Shown here one piece after another: positions 26,070 through 34,472 of a stretch of 64,000 nucleotides of DNA (position 1 is its first letter; the number at the start of each line of letters is the position of its first letter). Location of the stretch: the NCBI GenBank assembly GCA_964560205.1, contig CAZLKT010000001.1, forward strand, positions 99,447-163,446, in the 5' to 3' direction. Made by a program: the position numbers and the translations under genes. The stretch is from CAZLKT01 sp964560205. Its GTDB lineage: Bacteria > Pseudomonadota > Alphaproteobacteria > Holosporales > Holosporaceae. A model generated the notes under the pieces. It was not told the origin of the DNA. It made no database searches and was given only the letters and a program-made list of their open reading frames with translations.

Positions 26070-26705
26070 CTATTTTTTTCTTTGCATCTCTCTTTTTTCC
26101 TTTTCAGTTTGCTCCAACAAGACCTGAAGAGTTTTTACCCCATCGTCATATTCTCTGTGGATCTCTTTTTGTGCTTCTTTTTCCTGCTGATCAAGTTCTT
26201 TGAGTTTTTTCTTGTATGCCATATGTGCTTTTTTTGATACATGGTCCATGCTGGCTCTTATAAATTTTCTTTCCTCTTCATATTTTCTTTTGAGTTCGCC
26301 CTCTTTTGTTTTGCGTTCCTCTTCAACGAACTGCATTGCTTCTCCGATGATAACATTTGGCATTTTGGGGGGTGACTCCTCTTCTTCCGATTCCCCTTCA
26401 CTTTCTTTCTTCATGAGTATGTTTGAAGCGATTGGCGTGGGAGAAGTAGCGCCTTGTGGTGGCGTGATGTTAACTGCTTCTTCTGAAGCGGAAAGTGATG
26501 AGTCTGTTTCTTCGCTTATGTAGGAAACATCGTCTGTATCTATGGAGATTTTCTTCTTACCAGCTTTGTTTTTTGTATGACCTCTTTTTTGAGATGGTCT
26601 TTTTTTCTTCTTCGTCACATTTTTTTTCTTCGTACCACATGACGCATTTTCTGTGAGCACACATGTTGTAAGCATTAGTAACAGTAAAAAAGAAATATTT
26701 CTCAT
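26070..26705 (-). CDS. Secreted Lys-rich coiled-coil protein
   Basis: 211 residues. The signal peptide MRNISFLLLLMLTTCVL runs to about residue 23; a Cys at 16 and another in ASCG are notable, but a lipobox is not clear. A Lys-rich block (KKKNVTKKKKRPSQKRGHTK) follows, then an acidic Ser-rich part. The C-terminal half is predicted helical and charged (VEEERKTKEGELKRKYEEER, KKLKELDQQEKEAQKEIHR), good for a coiled coil. Same layout as its two downstream neighbours but without their DDDEFFDA tail. Function unknown. recG is divergent from it. Confidence 0.75.
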   Translation of the reverse strand: MRNISFLLLLMLTTCVLTENASCGTKKKNVTKKKKRPSQKRGHTKNKAGKKKISIDTDDVSYISEETDSSLSASEEAVNITPPQGATSPTPIASNILMKKESEGESEEEESPPKMPNVIIGEAMQFVEEERKTKEGELKRKYEEERKFIRASMDHVSKKAHMAYKKKLKELDQQEKEAQKEIHREYDDGVKTLQVLLEQTEKEKREMQRKK

Positions 26706-26850
26706 GGCACCATTAAAATAAAATATTAATTTTTATAATTATAATGAAAGTGACTTAATTTTTTATGTACAAGGGAAATAAAAAAAAGGGAGGAAACGGT
26801 TTTTTTTTTGTCTTCTCTTTTCTATAATAAGGAAATCTTTTTTTTTCTTT

Positions 26851-28953
26851 ATGATGACAACGTACTTTTCTCTTCTTCGGAAGCCTCTACAGTTTTTTTC
26901 AGGCATTGGTCCGCAACTCTCCAAGAGGTTTCAAGCCCTTGGACTTGTGCGTGGCTATGATGTATTACAGCATATGCCTGTTGAGTATGAGATGTTTTTG
27001 CCTCAGAAAAATCTCCTGACCCATGGCCAAAAGGGGTCTTTTGCTGTGGAAATAACAGGTCGTCTCATGGGAAGGCGGAGCTCGTGGGTTGTGCACGTGC
27101 GCGTGCACGACTCTTTCCAGTATAATGCGCGAAGGCCTGTTCCGGCAGAAGTTATTTTTTTTCAAAACCCTCGGTATAATATGGAAATGGGGTCCCATTG
27201 GGTGATCCAGGGAACCCTTCAGTATCATGATGGTCGATGGCAATTTCTTCATCCATCCTTCTGTTTTCCAAGGAAAAAATGCCATAGTTTTCCCCTGGTC
27301 CGCCCCAAATACATTCTTACAAGAGGTATCACAGGGTATATGGTTCAAAAAATCGCGCACAAAATTATTGCGGATGTGGAGGCCTCTGGCTTTCCGGAGG
27401 AATGGATTCCAGAATCCATTATGGAAGAAAATATGTGGCCCTCTTGGAGAGATGCATTGTGCATCGCCCATGGATTTCCTAGAGATCATTATCTTTCAGA
27501 AGAAAAAATACAGATCTACTATAAAGACAATTTTCTTCAACAGCCGTGGCGTCAACGTCTTGCTTTTGATGAACTTGTGGTGCAGCAATGGATTTTTTTG
27601 AAGGAGAAAAGGCATCAGGAGCATCGAAAAATTTTTTCGTGTGTGCCTCAAAAGGATCGTGTGGCTGGTTTACCATATGCACTGAGTCCCTCTCAAAAGA
27701 TTGCATTACAACATATAGAAGAGGATCTTGCACAAGAGGTTCCCATGAATAGGCTCATTCAGGGGGAAGTGGGGAGCGGCAAAACTGTGCTTGCTTTGCT
27801 GGCAGCCCTTCAGGTGATGGATGCGGGACATCAGGTGTGTTTTCTTGTGCCCACGGAAATTTTAGCATATCAACATGCGGAGACCTTTCAGTCCCTCTTT
27901 TCCCATGAAATATATTCCATGGCTTTGATTGTGGGAAAAAGGAAAAAAGATTACCAGGCCATTGCCTCTGGGGCTGCCCGTATTCTTTTTGGGACCCATG
28001 CTCTTTTGCAGGAAAAAGTACATTTTGCATCTTTGGGGCTTTTGATTATTGATGAGCAACAGCGATTCGGGGTGGACCAGAGACTTTCCATGAGCATGAG
28101 GGGGTATGATTCCCATGTGCTTTTTTTGAGTGCCACCCCCATTCCCCGTACCTTTGAGCTGGCCCTCTGTGGTTATTTGAAGGTTTCCACTGTGGAGTCT
28201 CGTGCTCAGGATCGCCACGTCTCCACATGTGTGTTGTCTTCACAAAAGATGGAGGATGTTATTCACTGGATAAAAGAGAAGTGCGTGGCTCATGGTCATC
28301 AAGCCTATTGGATTTGTCCTGTTATTGAAGAGTCCGATAATAAGCCACGGCTGGAGAGTGTTTTGCATCGTGTTGCCTTCTTAGAGGAGCATTTTCCAGG
28401 ACAAGTTGGGGTGCTTCATGGGCGCCTTTCGAGCAAAGAAAAGATTGCAGCTTTGGAGGAGTTTTATTCCAAAAAAAAGCCCATTTTGGTGAGTACTACG
28501 GTGATAGAGGTGGGGGTTCACGTGGAAACTGCCACAGTCATGGTGGTGGAAAACAGCGAGAACTTTGGTTTATCTCAACTTCATCAAATTCGTGGCCGCA
28601 TTGGACGCGGAGCATATCCAGGTATCGTTTTTTTTCTCTATGTTCCGCCGTTAAGTGCCATTGCTAAAAAAAGACTGGAAATCATACGCGCCCACCATAA
28701 TGGTTTTGTCATTGCAGAAAAAGACTGGGCCCTTCGAGGAGGTGGACATCTTTTGGGTACCAAGCAAAGTGGTTTTTCCTCATATAAGATGGCAGATATG
28801 CATGAACATGCTCACCTCATTCCTTTAGCGCAAAACATTGTGTTGGAATATGAAAAAATTTTAGATAAAAAACCTTTTAGAAGATCACATATAATACAGA
28901 TACTGGATTTGTTTTCTTCTTTTTCTCGAGAGGGCATCTTTTCTGCTGGATAA
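26851..28953 (+). CDS. recG: ATP-dependent DNA helicase RecG
   Basis: 700 residues. The N-terminal wedge/OB domain starts with PLQFFSGIGPQLSKRFQALG. Helicase motifs are Walker A GEVGSGKTVLALLA (about residue 306), motif II in LLIIDEQQRFGV, motif III FLSATPIPRTF, then STTVIEVGVHVETATVMVVE and SQLHQIRGRIGRG, with the RecG-specific end (RGGGHLLGTKQSG). It reverses and rescues stalled forks. Two adjacent ATGs (26851, 26854) could start it. The promoter must lie in the AT-rich 145 bp shared with the divergent secreted-protein gene. Confidence 0.96.
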   Translation: MMTTYFSLLRKPLQFFSGIGPQLSKRFQALGLVRGYDVLQHMPVEYEMFLPQKNLLTHGQKGSFAVEITGRLMGRRSSWVVHVRVHDSFQYNARRPVPAEVIFFQNPRYNMEMGSHWVIQGTLQYHDGRWQFLHPSFCFPRKKCHSFPLVRPKYILTRGITGYMVQKIAHKIIADVEASGFPEEWIPESIMEENMWPSWRDALCIAHGFPRDHYLSEEKIQIYYKDNFLQQPWRQRLAFDELVVQQWIFLKEKRHQEHRKIFSCVPQKDRVAGLPYALSPSQKIALQHIEEDLAQEVPMNRLIQGEVGSGKTVLALLAALQVMDAGHQVCFLVPTEILAYQHAETFQSLFSHEIYSMALIVGKRKKDYQAIASGAARILFGTHALLQEKVHFASLGLLIIDEQQRFGVDQRLSMSMRGYDSHVLFLSATPIPRTFELALCGYLKVSTVESRAQDRHVSTCVLSSQKMEDVIHWIKEKCVAHGHQAYWICPVIEESDNKPRLESVLHRVAFLEEHFPGQVGVLHGRLSSKEKIAALEEFYSKKKPILVSTTVIEVGVHVETATVMVVENSENFGLSQLHQIRGRIGRGAYPGIVFFLYVPPLSAIAKKRLEIIRAHHNGFVIAEKDWALRGGGHLLGTKQSGFSSYKMADMHEHAHLIPLAQNIVLEYEKILDKKPFRRSHIIQILDLFSSFSREGIFSAG

Positions 28954-28962
28954 TGGTTTTTC

Positions 28963-28991
28963 TTGACATTATTCTCTTTATTTCACACAAT
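28963..28991 (+). promoter_or_regulatory. Sigma-70-type promoter for the 29020 gene
   Basis: A perfect -35 (TTGACA, 28963-28968) is followed after 17 bases by CACAAT (28986-28991). Predicted start of transcription is near 28998, about 20 bases before the ATG at 29020. It implies that this gene is not just read through from recG. Confidence 0.6.
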
Positions 28992-29019
28992 GATGGTGCC
29001 ATTTCTTGTGGGGGATTTT

Positions 29020-29913
29020 ATGAAAAAAAAAATAGCACTTTTTACTATTTTCTTTATAACCGCATCTCCCCAGGAGGGGAGAAGTTTTCTTTTTCCGGAA
29101 TTAAATACCTTGTGGGTAGGTCCTGTTTTTTTTGGTATCTACTCGTCTGCACGTTCCTGGTGGGGCAATCGTAAAGTAGGGAAGTCATGGAAAGAATGTA
29201 TTCTACGTTCGTCCGTATCTGGTGCCATTTCTTTTCTGGCACAAGCAGCTATTTTTTCATATCCTTCCGCTTCACGATATATACAAGCACTTCCTTTTTT
29301 GATTTGGAGCATTGCTCCCAAAGGGGAGAATACAATCATGAAATATGTGCTTAATGATATTCATGCTTTAGCTTTCACCCAGTATTTTCCAGTTCTTTCT
29401 TTTGCTTCATGGTGTGCGGGGGATTCTTTACAGAACCTGCCATTTTATGCTTGGTCCATAAAGCAGTTGTCGTCCCATTGGCCAGAAGTTTTTGATGCTG
29501 TAAGAGACGATGATGTCCTTGTGAGTACTCCTGTGATACCAGCTCCACAGCCTGTGGTGGAGTCTTACGTCAAACCTCTTCCTCCAGCGACCACTATGCC
29601 TGAGAGAAAAACTTCGAGGAAAAAAATCGTAGAGCAACAATCCCAACCAGTGGTTGATAAATCTTTTATCACAGAACAGAAAAAGGAACTTTTTTATGAC
29701 AAAAAGCGCAAAAGGAGCAAGCTTTTAGAACAGAGAAGGAAGCGACGCGCGGCGATGAAAAATGATGATATCTTTTCTGCTGACCCACGAGATGTAAAAA
29801 AAAAAACTGTGAAGCGTGCGGTGAAAAGATATTTACAAGACACCACAAGGCCAGTGAGAAAGACCGTTGTGCGTAATAGAAGAAAAAAAGGGGTGTCTCG
29901 TTCCCATGAGTAG
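29020..29913 (+). CDS. Exported protein with basic C-terminus, unknown function
   Basis: 297 residues; no family recognised. It opens with a signal-like segment (MKKKIALFTIFFITASPQEG). An Ala/Trp/Phe-rich part follows with moderately hydrophobic stretches (SGAISFLAQAAIFSY, IQALPFLIWSIAP). A Pro-rich linker and a strongly basic C-terminal third come next (YDKKRKRSKLLEQRRKRRAA, KKKTVKRAVKRYLQ, RKTVVRNRRKKGVSRS). GGGGGA lies six bases before the ATG. The C-terminus overlaps the start of lptC by eight bases, so they are coupled. The basic tail resembles in composition the other exported proteins of this window. Confidence 0.7.
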   Translation: MKKKIALFTIFFITASPQEGRSFLFPELNTLWVGPVFFGIYSSARSWWGNRKVGKSWKECILRSSVSGAISFLAQAAIFSYPSASRYIQALPFLIWSIAPKGENTIMKYVLNDIHALAFTQYFPVLSFASWCAGDSLQNLPFYAWSIKQLSSHWPEVFDAVRDDDVLVSTPVIPAPQPVVESYVKPLPPATTMPERKTSRKKIVEQQSQPVVDKSFITEQKKELFYDKKRKRSKLLEQRRKRRAAMKNDDIFSADPRDVKKKTVKRAVKRYLQDTTRPVRKTVVRNRRKKGVSRSHE

Positions 29914-30505
29914 AGGAGAGAGATTTTATACTCTGTGGAGGGAGTGGAGTTTTCTGAGGCGACGGTGGAATGTACTGTTGGGGCTTTTTTTTCTGGCCAT
30001 GGTGCTCTTCTTTGTTTCTCTTTTTTTTCAGAGACGATCTTCCCCCAAGTCTCCCCTCATTTCTCAAGATGCACAGGTGCTATGGTCTCCTCATTTGAAT
30101 ACAGTAAATGCTCAGGGGGATGAATACACTGTGTGTACAAAAAAAATGATATATAGAGAGAAAGAGGGATATGTTTTTGATGATGTAGAGGGGTGTCTTA
30201 CCAACAAAGAGGGGAGAGTTTTTTTTCTTTCTGCCAAGAAAGGCGTGTACCATGATGCAGGGCGTGTTTTTTTACAAGGGGAGGTGTGTTCCCATACCAA
30301 TGATGGATGGCGCATGAAAACCCAGAGTGCTGTATTCTTTCTGGAAAAATCTTGTGTAGAGGGGGATGAACATGTGGAAGGAACAGGTCCTCTGGGGACC
30401 TTTGCTGCAGACGGATTTTTCATTGAAAGCACACGCATTATCCTCAAGAAAAATGCTGAAATTACCATTACCACAGAAAATGATGTCGTGCCTCTGGCAT
30501 TGTGA
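29906..30505 (+). CDS. lptC: LPS export system protein LptC (OstA-like)
   Basis: 199 residues. It has one N-terminal membrane segment (WNVLLGLFFLAMVLFFVSLFF) and then a periplasmic beta-jellyroll of the LptC/LptA type (VFFLSAKKGVYHDAGRVFLQ, EHVEGTGPLGTFAADGF). LptC receives LPS from LptBFG and passes it to LptA. In most alphaproteobacteria it sits directly before lptA-lptB; here those are about 22 kb away. Assignment rests on topology and fold pattern, since sequence conservation is low. Confidence 0.75.
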   Translation: MSRGERFYTLWREWSFLRRRWNVLLGLFFLAMVLFFVSLFFQRRSSPKSPLISQDAQVLWSPHLNTVNAQGDEYTVCTKKMIYREKEGYVFDDVEGCLTNKEGRVFFLSAKKGVYHDAGRVFLQGEVCSHTNDGWRMKTQSAVFFLEKSCVEGDEHVEGTGPLGTFAADGFFIESTRIILKKNAEITITTENDVVPLAL

Positions 30506-30549
30506 GAGGAATATTTGCTATACAGCAGTGGATGCTTTTGGTTTTGACG

Positions 30550-30633
30550 TGCGGTTAAGAGGACTCGAACCTCCAAGGGCTGTTGCCCACAACGACCTCA
30601 ACGTTGCGTGTCTACCAGTTCCACCACAACCGC
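30550..30633 (-). tRNA. tRNA-Leu (GAG)
   Basis: A class II tRNA of 84 nt. Acceptor GCGGTTG pairs with the 3' end, discriminator A, anticodon stem CAACG/CGTTG with loop TTGAGGT giving anticodon GAG, a variable arm (GGGCAACAGCCC) and a T loop GGTTCGAGTCC. CCA is not encoded. It lies between lptC and lipB on the opposite strand. Confidence 0.95.
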
Positions 30634-30649
30634 ATAAGGGAAGAGTAAG

Positions 30650-31285
30650 ATGGGAGAAAGAAAAAGTAAAGGATATAGACTAACAATTTCTGCTTGTCCC
30701 CAGGAGTACATATCCGTTATGGAGGATATGGATGCCCATGTGGCCGCCATGCTTCAGGGGGAAGCCCAAGAAGCCATATGGATTTTAAGGCATTTTCCCA
30801 TCTATACCACAACAGAACGGTCATCTCTTTTCTGTGCTCCCCCCCATATCCCCGTGGTCACCACCCACCGTGGAGGGCTTACCACATATCATGATGAAGG
30901 GCAAATCATTATATACCCCATGCTTCGCCTTTTCCACAGGGGTTTTTCCGTGGGGGGATATGTTACAATGCTGGAACAGTGGGGAGCATCCCTTGCAAAG
31001 CATTATGGTATTACTGTGAGGGCCCACGAGGATTTTCGCGGTGTGTGGGTATCGCATCCCTCGGCCCCTCAAGAAATAAAAAAAATTGCATCCGTGGGGG
31101 TGCGCATCCGGCGTGGTATCACGCTTCATGGTCTTGCCTTTAATTTTTCCACGAACCTTCAGGCATTTTCGGCAATTGCTCCCTGTGGCCTTTCTGCTTC
31201 ACATATGACATCTTTACAGGATTTTGGGATTGTAGCATCATTCGAGGAGTGCGCAGAGACAATGAAAATTTTGTGCCCATTTTAA
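30650..31285 (+). CDS. lipB: Octanoyl-[ACP]:protein N-octanoyltransferase LipB
   Basis: 211 residues. LipB moves octanoate from ACP to lipoyl domains. Visible are THRGGLTTYHDEGQ, the lysine-containing KIASVGVRIRRGITLHGLA and the catalytic cysteine segment IAPCGL. The first motif is unusual: most LipB have TYHGPGQ, here TYHDEGQ, so Asp-Glu replaces Gly-Pro in a substrate-lining loop. GGGAAGAG precedes the ATG. lipA is not in the window. Confidence 0.88.
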   Translation: MGERKSKGYRLTISACPQEYISVMEDMDAHVAAMLQGEAQEAIWILRHFPIYTTTERSSLFCAPPHIPVVTTHRGGLTTYHDEGQIIIYPMLRLFHRGFSVGGYVTMLEQWGASLAKHYGITVRAHEDFRGVWVSHPSAPQEIKKIASVGVRIRRGITLHGLAFNFSTNLQAFSAIAPCGLSASHMTSLQDFGIVASFEECAETMKILCPF

Positions 31286-31315
31286 AGTGAATTTATAGTC
31301 TTATAGGGGGAAGCG

Positions 31316-32242
31316 ATGTCTGTTTCAGCACTTCATAAGAAAACACTAGATTCATCTTCATATGCCCGTGAAAAAACTCTTCGACAGGCAGTTTTTTTTG
31401 AAGGAAAGGGAGTGCATAGTGGGGAAATGTGTGGCCTATGGGTGCGACCTGCCCCGGAGGAGACTGGTATTGTATTTACCCAAAAAGGGACTGATATTTT
31501 GGTGAAGGCAGATATTCATCATGTGAAAAGTGGGAAGTTTTCCACCACCATTGGCGTGGAGGGCTGGAGCCTCGCCACGGTGGAGCATCTTTTATCGGCT
31601 CTCTATGGGCTTGGCATCACCAATGCCACCGTTGACGTTGAGTATGGACGGGAAATGCCCATTTTCGATGGCAGCGCGAAAATTTTTGCAGATAAGATCA
31701 TAGAAGCAGGACTCCAGGAGCAGACGCAAGAAACCCAGTGGATTATGCTGCAATCGCCAGTGCGCGTGGAGCGTGATCTGTGTTGGCTAGAGGCCGTCCC
31801 TAGTGGAATTCCACTCCTGGAAGCCAGTCTTACCTTTGGGAAAGAGACAGTTCAGGAAACCTGTGTCTATGATATGTTACACGGGAATTATGTGGAGGAT
31901 ATTGCCAGTGCGCGAACATTTTCCCAATGGAAAGATGTGGAGCAGATGCAAAAGGCAGGTTTCATCAAAGGAGGCACATTGGAGTGCGCCCTTGTGCTCC
32001 ATGAAGATGGCGTTTTGAACCCAGAGGGTAAAAGATTTCCCAATGAGTGTGCGCGACATAAAGTCCTGGATATGATGGGGGATTTTTCCCTCATGGGTGC
32101 CTTCCTTTATGCCCACATACGTGGTCAGCAATCAGGTCATGAGTTGAATCATCAGTTGATGCATAAGATTCTTGATTCCAAGGAGATATGGGAGAAAAAA
32201 TCGTTTCATGAGCTCATTGGGACAGAAAAAGAAGAAAAATAG
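31316..32242 (+). CDS. lpxC: UDP-3-O-acyl-N-acetylglucosamine deacetylase
   Basis: 308 residues, usual length. Zn ligand and active-site motifs are VEHLLSALYGLGI, the EMPIFDGSAKIF loop, the ARTF motif and NECARHKVLDMMGDFSLMG, with a final histidine in GHELNHQLMH. It catalyses the committed step of lipid A synthesis in the cytosol. AGGGGGAAG precedes the ATG. In many alphaproteobacteria lpxC follows ftsZ; here it follows lipB. Confidence 0.96.
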   Translation: MSVSALHKKTLDSSSYAREKTLRQAVFFEGKGVHSGEMCGLWVRPAPEETGIVFTQKGTDILVKADIHHVKSGKFSTTIGVEGWSLATVEHLLSALYGLGITNATVDVEYGREMPIFDGSAKIFADKIIEAGLQEQTQETQWIMLQSPVRVERDLCWLEAVPSGIPLLEASLTFGKETVQETCVYDMLHGNYVEDIASARTFSQWKDVEQMQKAGFIKGGTLECALVLHEDGVLNPEGKRFPNECARHKVLDMMGDFSLMGAFLYAHIRGQQSGHELNHQLMHKILDSKEIWEKKSFHELIGTEKEEK

Positions 32243-32312
32243 CAAGATACACTTTAAAAAATTTTCTTTTTTTGATAGAATGAATTCTCGAAGATTTCTT
32301 AAGGGATTTTTT

Positions 32313-32807
32313 ATGTTTAGATCTTTTTTACCTTTTTTTCTCATGCTGTTTTCCTTTTCTGCTGTGGCCATGAAGAAGCAATGTGCTGTTGTGTCAGAAA
32401 AGAGGGTTGATGTGGAGGAGGAAGAGAAAGACCAGGAGAAAGACGAGGGGAAAGAGCACCGGAACCGGAACCAGAAACGGTGTCAGGATGGTATTCTTAA
32501 GGTGGTTTCTGATAAAGAGCTCAAGGATCTTGTGTGTCATGAAAGCTTGGATCACCTGCTGGCACGTCAAAGCTCTTATGCACAGCCTGCTGTGCAAGAG
32601 GAAAAAGAGTTTATTTTTGAGGGTGCCATTGAAGAAGCGAGTTTAGATCATCTTTCGTGTAGTGAAGAGTTGAATCAGCAGTTTCAAGCAAGTCAAAGCG
32701 ATAGCCAATCCTGTCCTCATAGTCAGGTTTCTTTGTTGGAGCAGCCTCAAGATATACCTCAAAAATATTCGAATTTATCGAGAAAAAGAGCTGGATTTTC
32801 CAATTAG
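32313..32807 (+). CDS. Small exported acidic protein, unknown
   Basis: 164 residues, no family recognised. The start MFRSFLPFFLMLFSFSAVAM is a good signal peptide, with AAGGGA seven bases before the ATG; in-frame ATGs upstream would add unlikely Lys-rich sequence. The mature part is charged (DVEEEEKDQEKDEGKEHR), then carries two related segments, ESLDHLLARQSS and ASLDHLSCSEEL, then Gln/Ser-rich sequence. It contains several cysteines. It follows lpxC by about 70 bp and may ride on its transcript. Confidence 0.65.
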   Translation: MFRSFLPFFLMLFSFSAVAMKKQCAVVSEKRVDVEEEEKDQEKDEGKEHRNRNQKRCQDGILKVVSDKELKDLVCHESLDHLLARQSSYAQPAVQEEKEFIFEGAIEEASLDHLSCSEELNQQFQASQSDSQSCPHSQVSLLEQPQDIPQKYSNLSRKRAGFSN

Positions 32808-32853
32808 ATGATTCGTACATATTTTTATAACGAGCAATCTATTCCAGGGTTTT

Positions 32854-33018
32854 TTATTGTCGCCCGAGGTACTTATCTGTGCAGGCTATGATGCATTGCT
32901 GTACGTCTCCATTGATTTGCCTACAACCATCTATGCATTTTTTGTGATCTCCTGCAAGGAGGGGGCCTCCTGACAAAAGATATCCGGTGAGGATTATTGC
33001 AATTTTGTTTTTCTTCAT
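32854..33018 (-). CDS. Small secreted protein with twin CX3C motifs (54 residues)
   Basis: A 54-codon gene on the minus strand. It has an excellent ribosome site (AAAGGAG six bases before the ATG) and a signal peptide MKKNKIAIILTGYLLSGG ending LLAG at about residue 23. The mature peptide of about 31 residues has exactly four cysteines: Cys28, Cys32, Cys42 and Cys46. These form two CX3C pairs nine residues apart, a pattern that suits a disulfide-stapled helical hairpin. The rest is polar. No known family recognised. It is convergent with the exported acidic protein and divergent from serS, with an AT-rich region upstream that could hold its promoter. Confidence 0.72.
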   Translation of the reverse strand: MKKNKIAIILTGYLLSGGPLLAGDHKKCIDGCRQINGDVQQCIIACTDKYLGRQ

Positions 33019-33130
33019 TTCCTTCTCCTTTATGTTTTCGTTTTATTTTATTGAAAATATATTTTATTTTTATTTAAAATTGAAAATAAAATCTTGCTGT
33101 TCTCACAAAATCTTTTTGAGAGAAAAACAC

Positions 33131-33158
33131 TTGAGTTTCTTGTGCAATAAGGTATCCT
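33131..33158 (+). promoter_or_regulatory. Probable promoter of serS
   Basis: TTGAGT (33131-33136) and TATCCT (33153-33158) are 16 bases apart. The start point would be near 33165, giving a very short leader before the serS ATG at 33177. Confidence 0.45.
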
Positions 33159-33176
33159 GGACCATAGAAGTGTGGG

Positions 33177-34472
33177 ATGAGAGTATTTTTGATTGATATA
33201 AAGTGGATCAGAGAGAATCCAGATCTTTTAGATGGGTCTTTGCGAGCTCGAGGTGCGGAGGCCGTGGCGCGAAGTCTTTTGGAGAAAGATACCCAGAGAC
33301 GAGCATCTATCCAGGCCCTTCAAGGCTATCGAGAGAAGCAGAATCTCGTGGCAGCTGATATTGCTAAGGCTCGTCAGGCGGGCGAAGAGTGCAAGGAGCT
33401 TATGGAGATGGGGGCTAGCTTGAAAAAAGAGGCGGACATTCTTCAACATCGCGCCACCAAGGAAGAGAAAGAGATGAAGGAGGCCTTGTCCTGGCTGCCA
33501 AATATCCTTGCAGATGATGTGCCTCTGGGGAAAGGTGAAGAGGACAATCGAGAGGTGCGTACCTGGGGAGAACCTCGAAGGGAGCCATGGTTAAAAGGCC
33601 ATATGGCTTTGGGCAATGCCGCCATAGATATGGAGCAAGCAGCCCTAGTTTCTGGAGCACGTTTTGTTTTTCTTATGGGCGATGTGGCACGGTTGGAGCG
33701 CGCTCTTATGAATTGGTTTCTTCATGTGCATGGAGAAAAGTTCGGATATTGTGAGGTGAGTGTTCCATATTTGGTTAAGGAGGAGTCCATGTGGGCTTCT
33801 GGTCAGCTTCCGAAGTTTGCAGAGGATCTTTTTGCTACGAAGGATGGATATTTTCTTATTCCCACAGCGGAAATTTCCCTGGTGAATTTTGTGAGAAAAA
33901 GGAAATTATCATCAGCCCAGGGGCCTGTGCGTCTTACGGCGCACACACCTTGCTTTCGCTCTGAAGTGGGGTCTGCAGGACGGGATGTGCATGGCATTAT
34001 GCGTATGCATCAATTTCATAAGGTGGAAATGGTGTCTGTATGTCTTCCAGAGGAGTCTGAAGCAGAACATCAGCGCATGGTGGAACAAGCAGAATACTTG
34101 TTGCAACAGCTGAACCTTCCATATCGCGTGATGCTCTTGTGTTCTCAAGATACGGGATTTTGTGCTTCAAAAACATATGATGTGGAGGTATGGGTGCCAA
34201 GTGAGGGGCGTTATCGAGAAATTTCCAGCTGCTCCAATTGTCGAGATTTCCAATCCTTGCGGGCTGAGGTCAAGATGGAGACTCCCTCCGGTAATACGGT
34301 ATATCCGCATATGCTCAACGGTTCTGGCCTTCCCACAGGGAGAACCCTGTTGGCAATTTTGGAGAATTACCAACAGGAGGATGGATCCGTGCGTATCCCC
34401 TCTGTTTTGCGTCCTTATATGAATGAACAAGAGGTTATTGTTTGTCAGAAAAAAAAGGGAGCATGGTTATGA
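33177..34472 (+). CDS. serS: Seryl-tRNA synthetase
   Basis: 431 residues. The N-terminal coiled-coil arm (IDIKWIRENPDLLDGSLRAR onward) is followed by the class II core. Motif 2 is in TPCFRSEVGSAGRDVHGIMR, the residues around FHKVEMVS follow, and motif 3 is NGSGLPTGRTLLAILENY. It charges tRNA-Ser. A TTG at 33189 (IDIKW start) would match the family N-terminus better than the ATG, so the exact start is open. The stop overlaps the next gene's start codon region. Confidence 0.96.
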   Translation: MRVFLIDIKWIRENPDLLDGSLRARGAEAVARSLLEKDTQRRASIQALQGYREKQNLVAADIAKARQAGEECKELMEMGASLKKEADILQHRATKEEKEMKEALSWLPNILADDVPLGKGEEDNREVRTWGEPRREPWLKGHMALGNAAIDMEQAALVSGARFVFLMGDVARLERALMNWFLHVHGEKFGYCEVSVPYLVKEESMWASGQLPKFAEDLFATKDGYFLIPTAEISLVNFVRKRKLSSAQGPVRLTAHTPCFRSEVGSAGRDVHGIMRMHQFHKVEMVSVCLPEESEAEHQRMVEQAEYLLQQLNLPYRVMLLCSQDTGFCASKTYDVEVWVPSEGRYREISSCSNCRDFQSLRAEVKMETPSGNTVYPHMLNGSGLPTGRTLLAILENYQQEDGSVRIPSVLRPYMNEQEVIVCQKKKGAWL

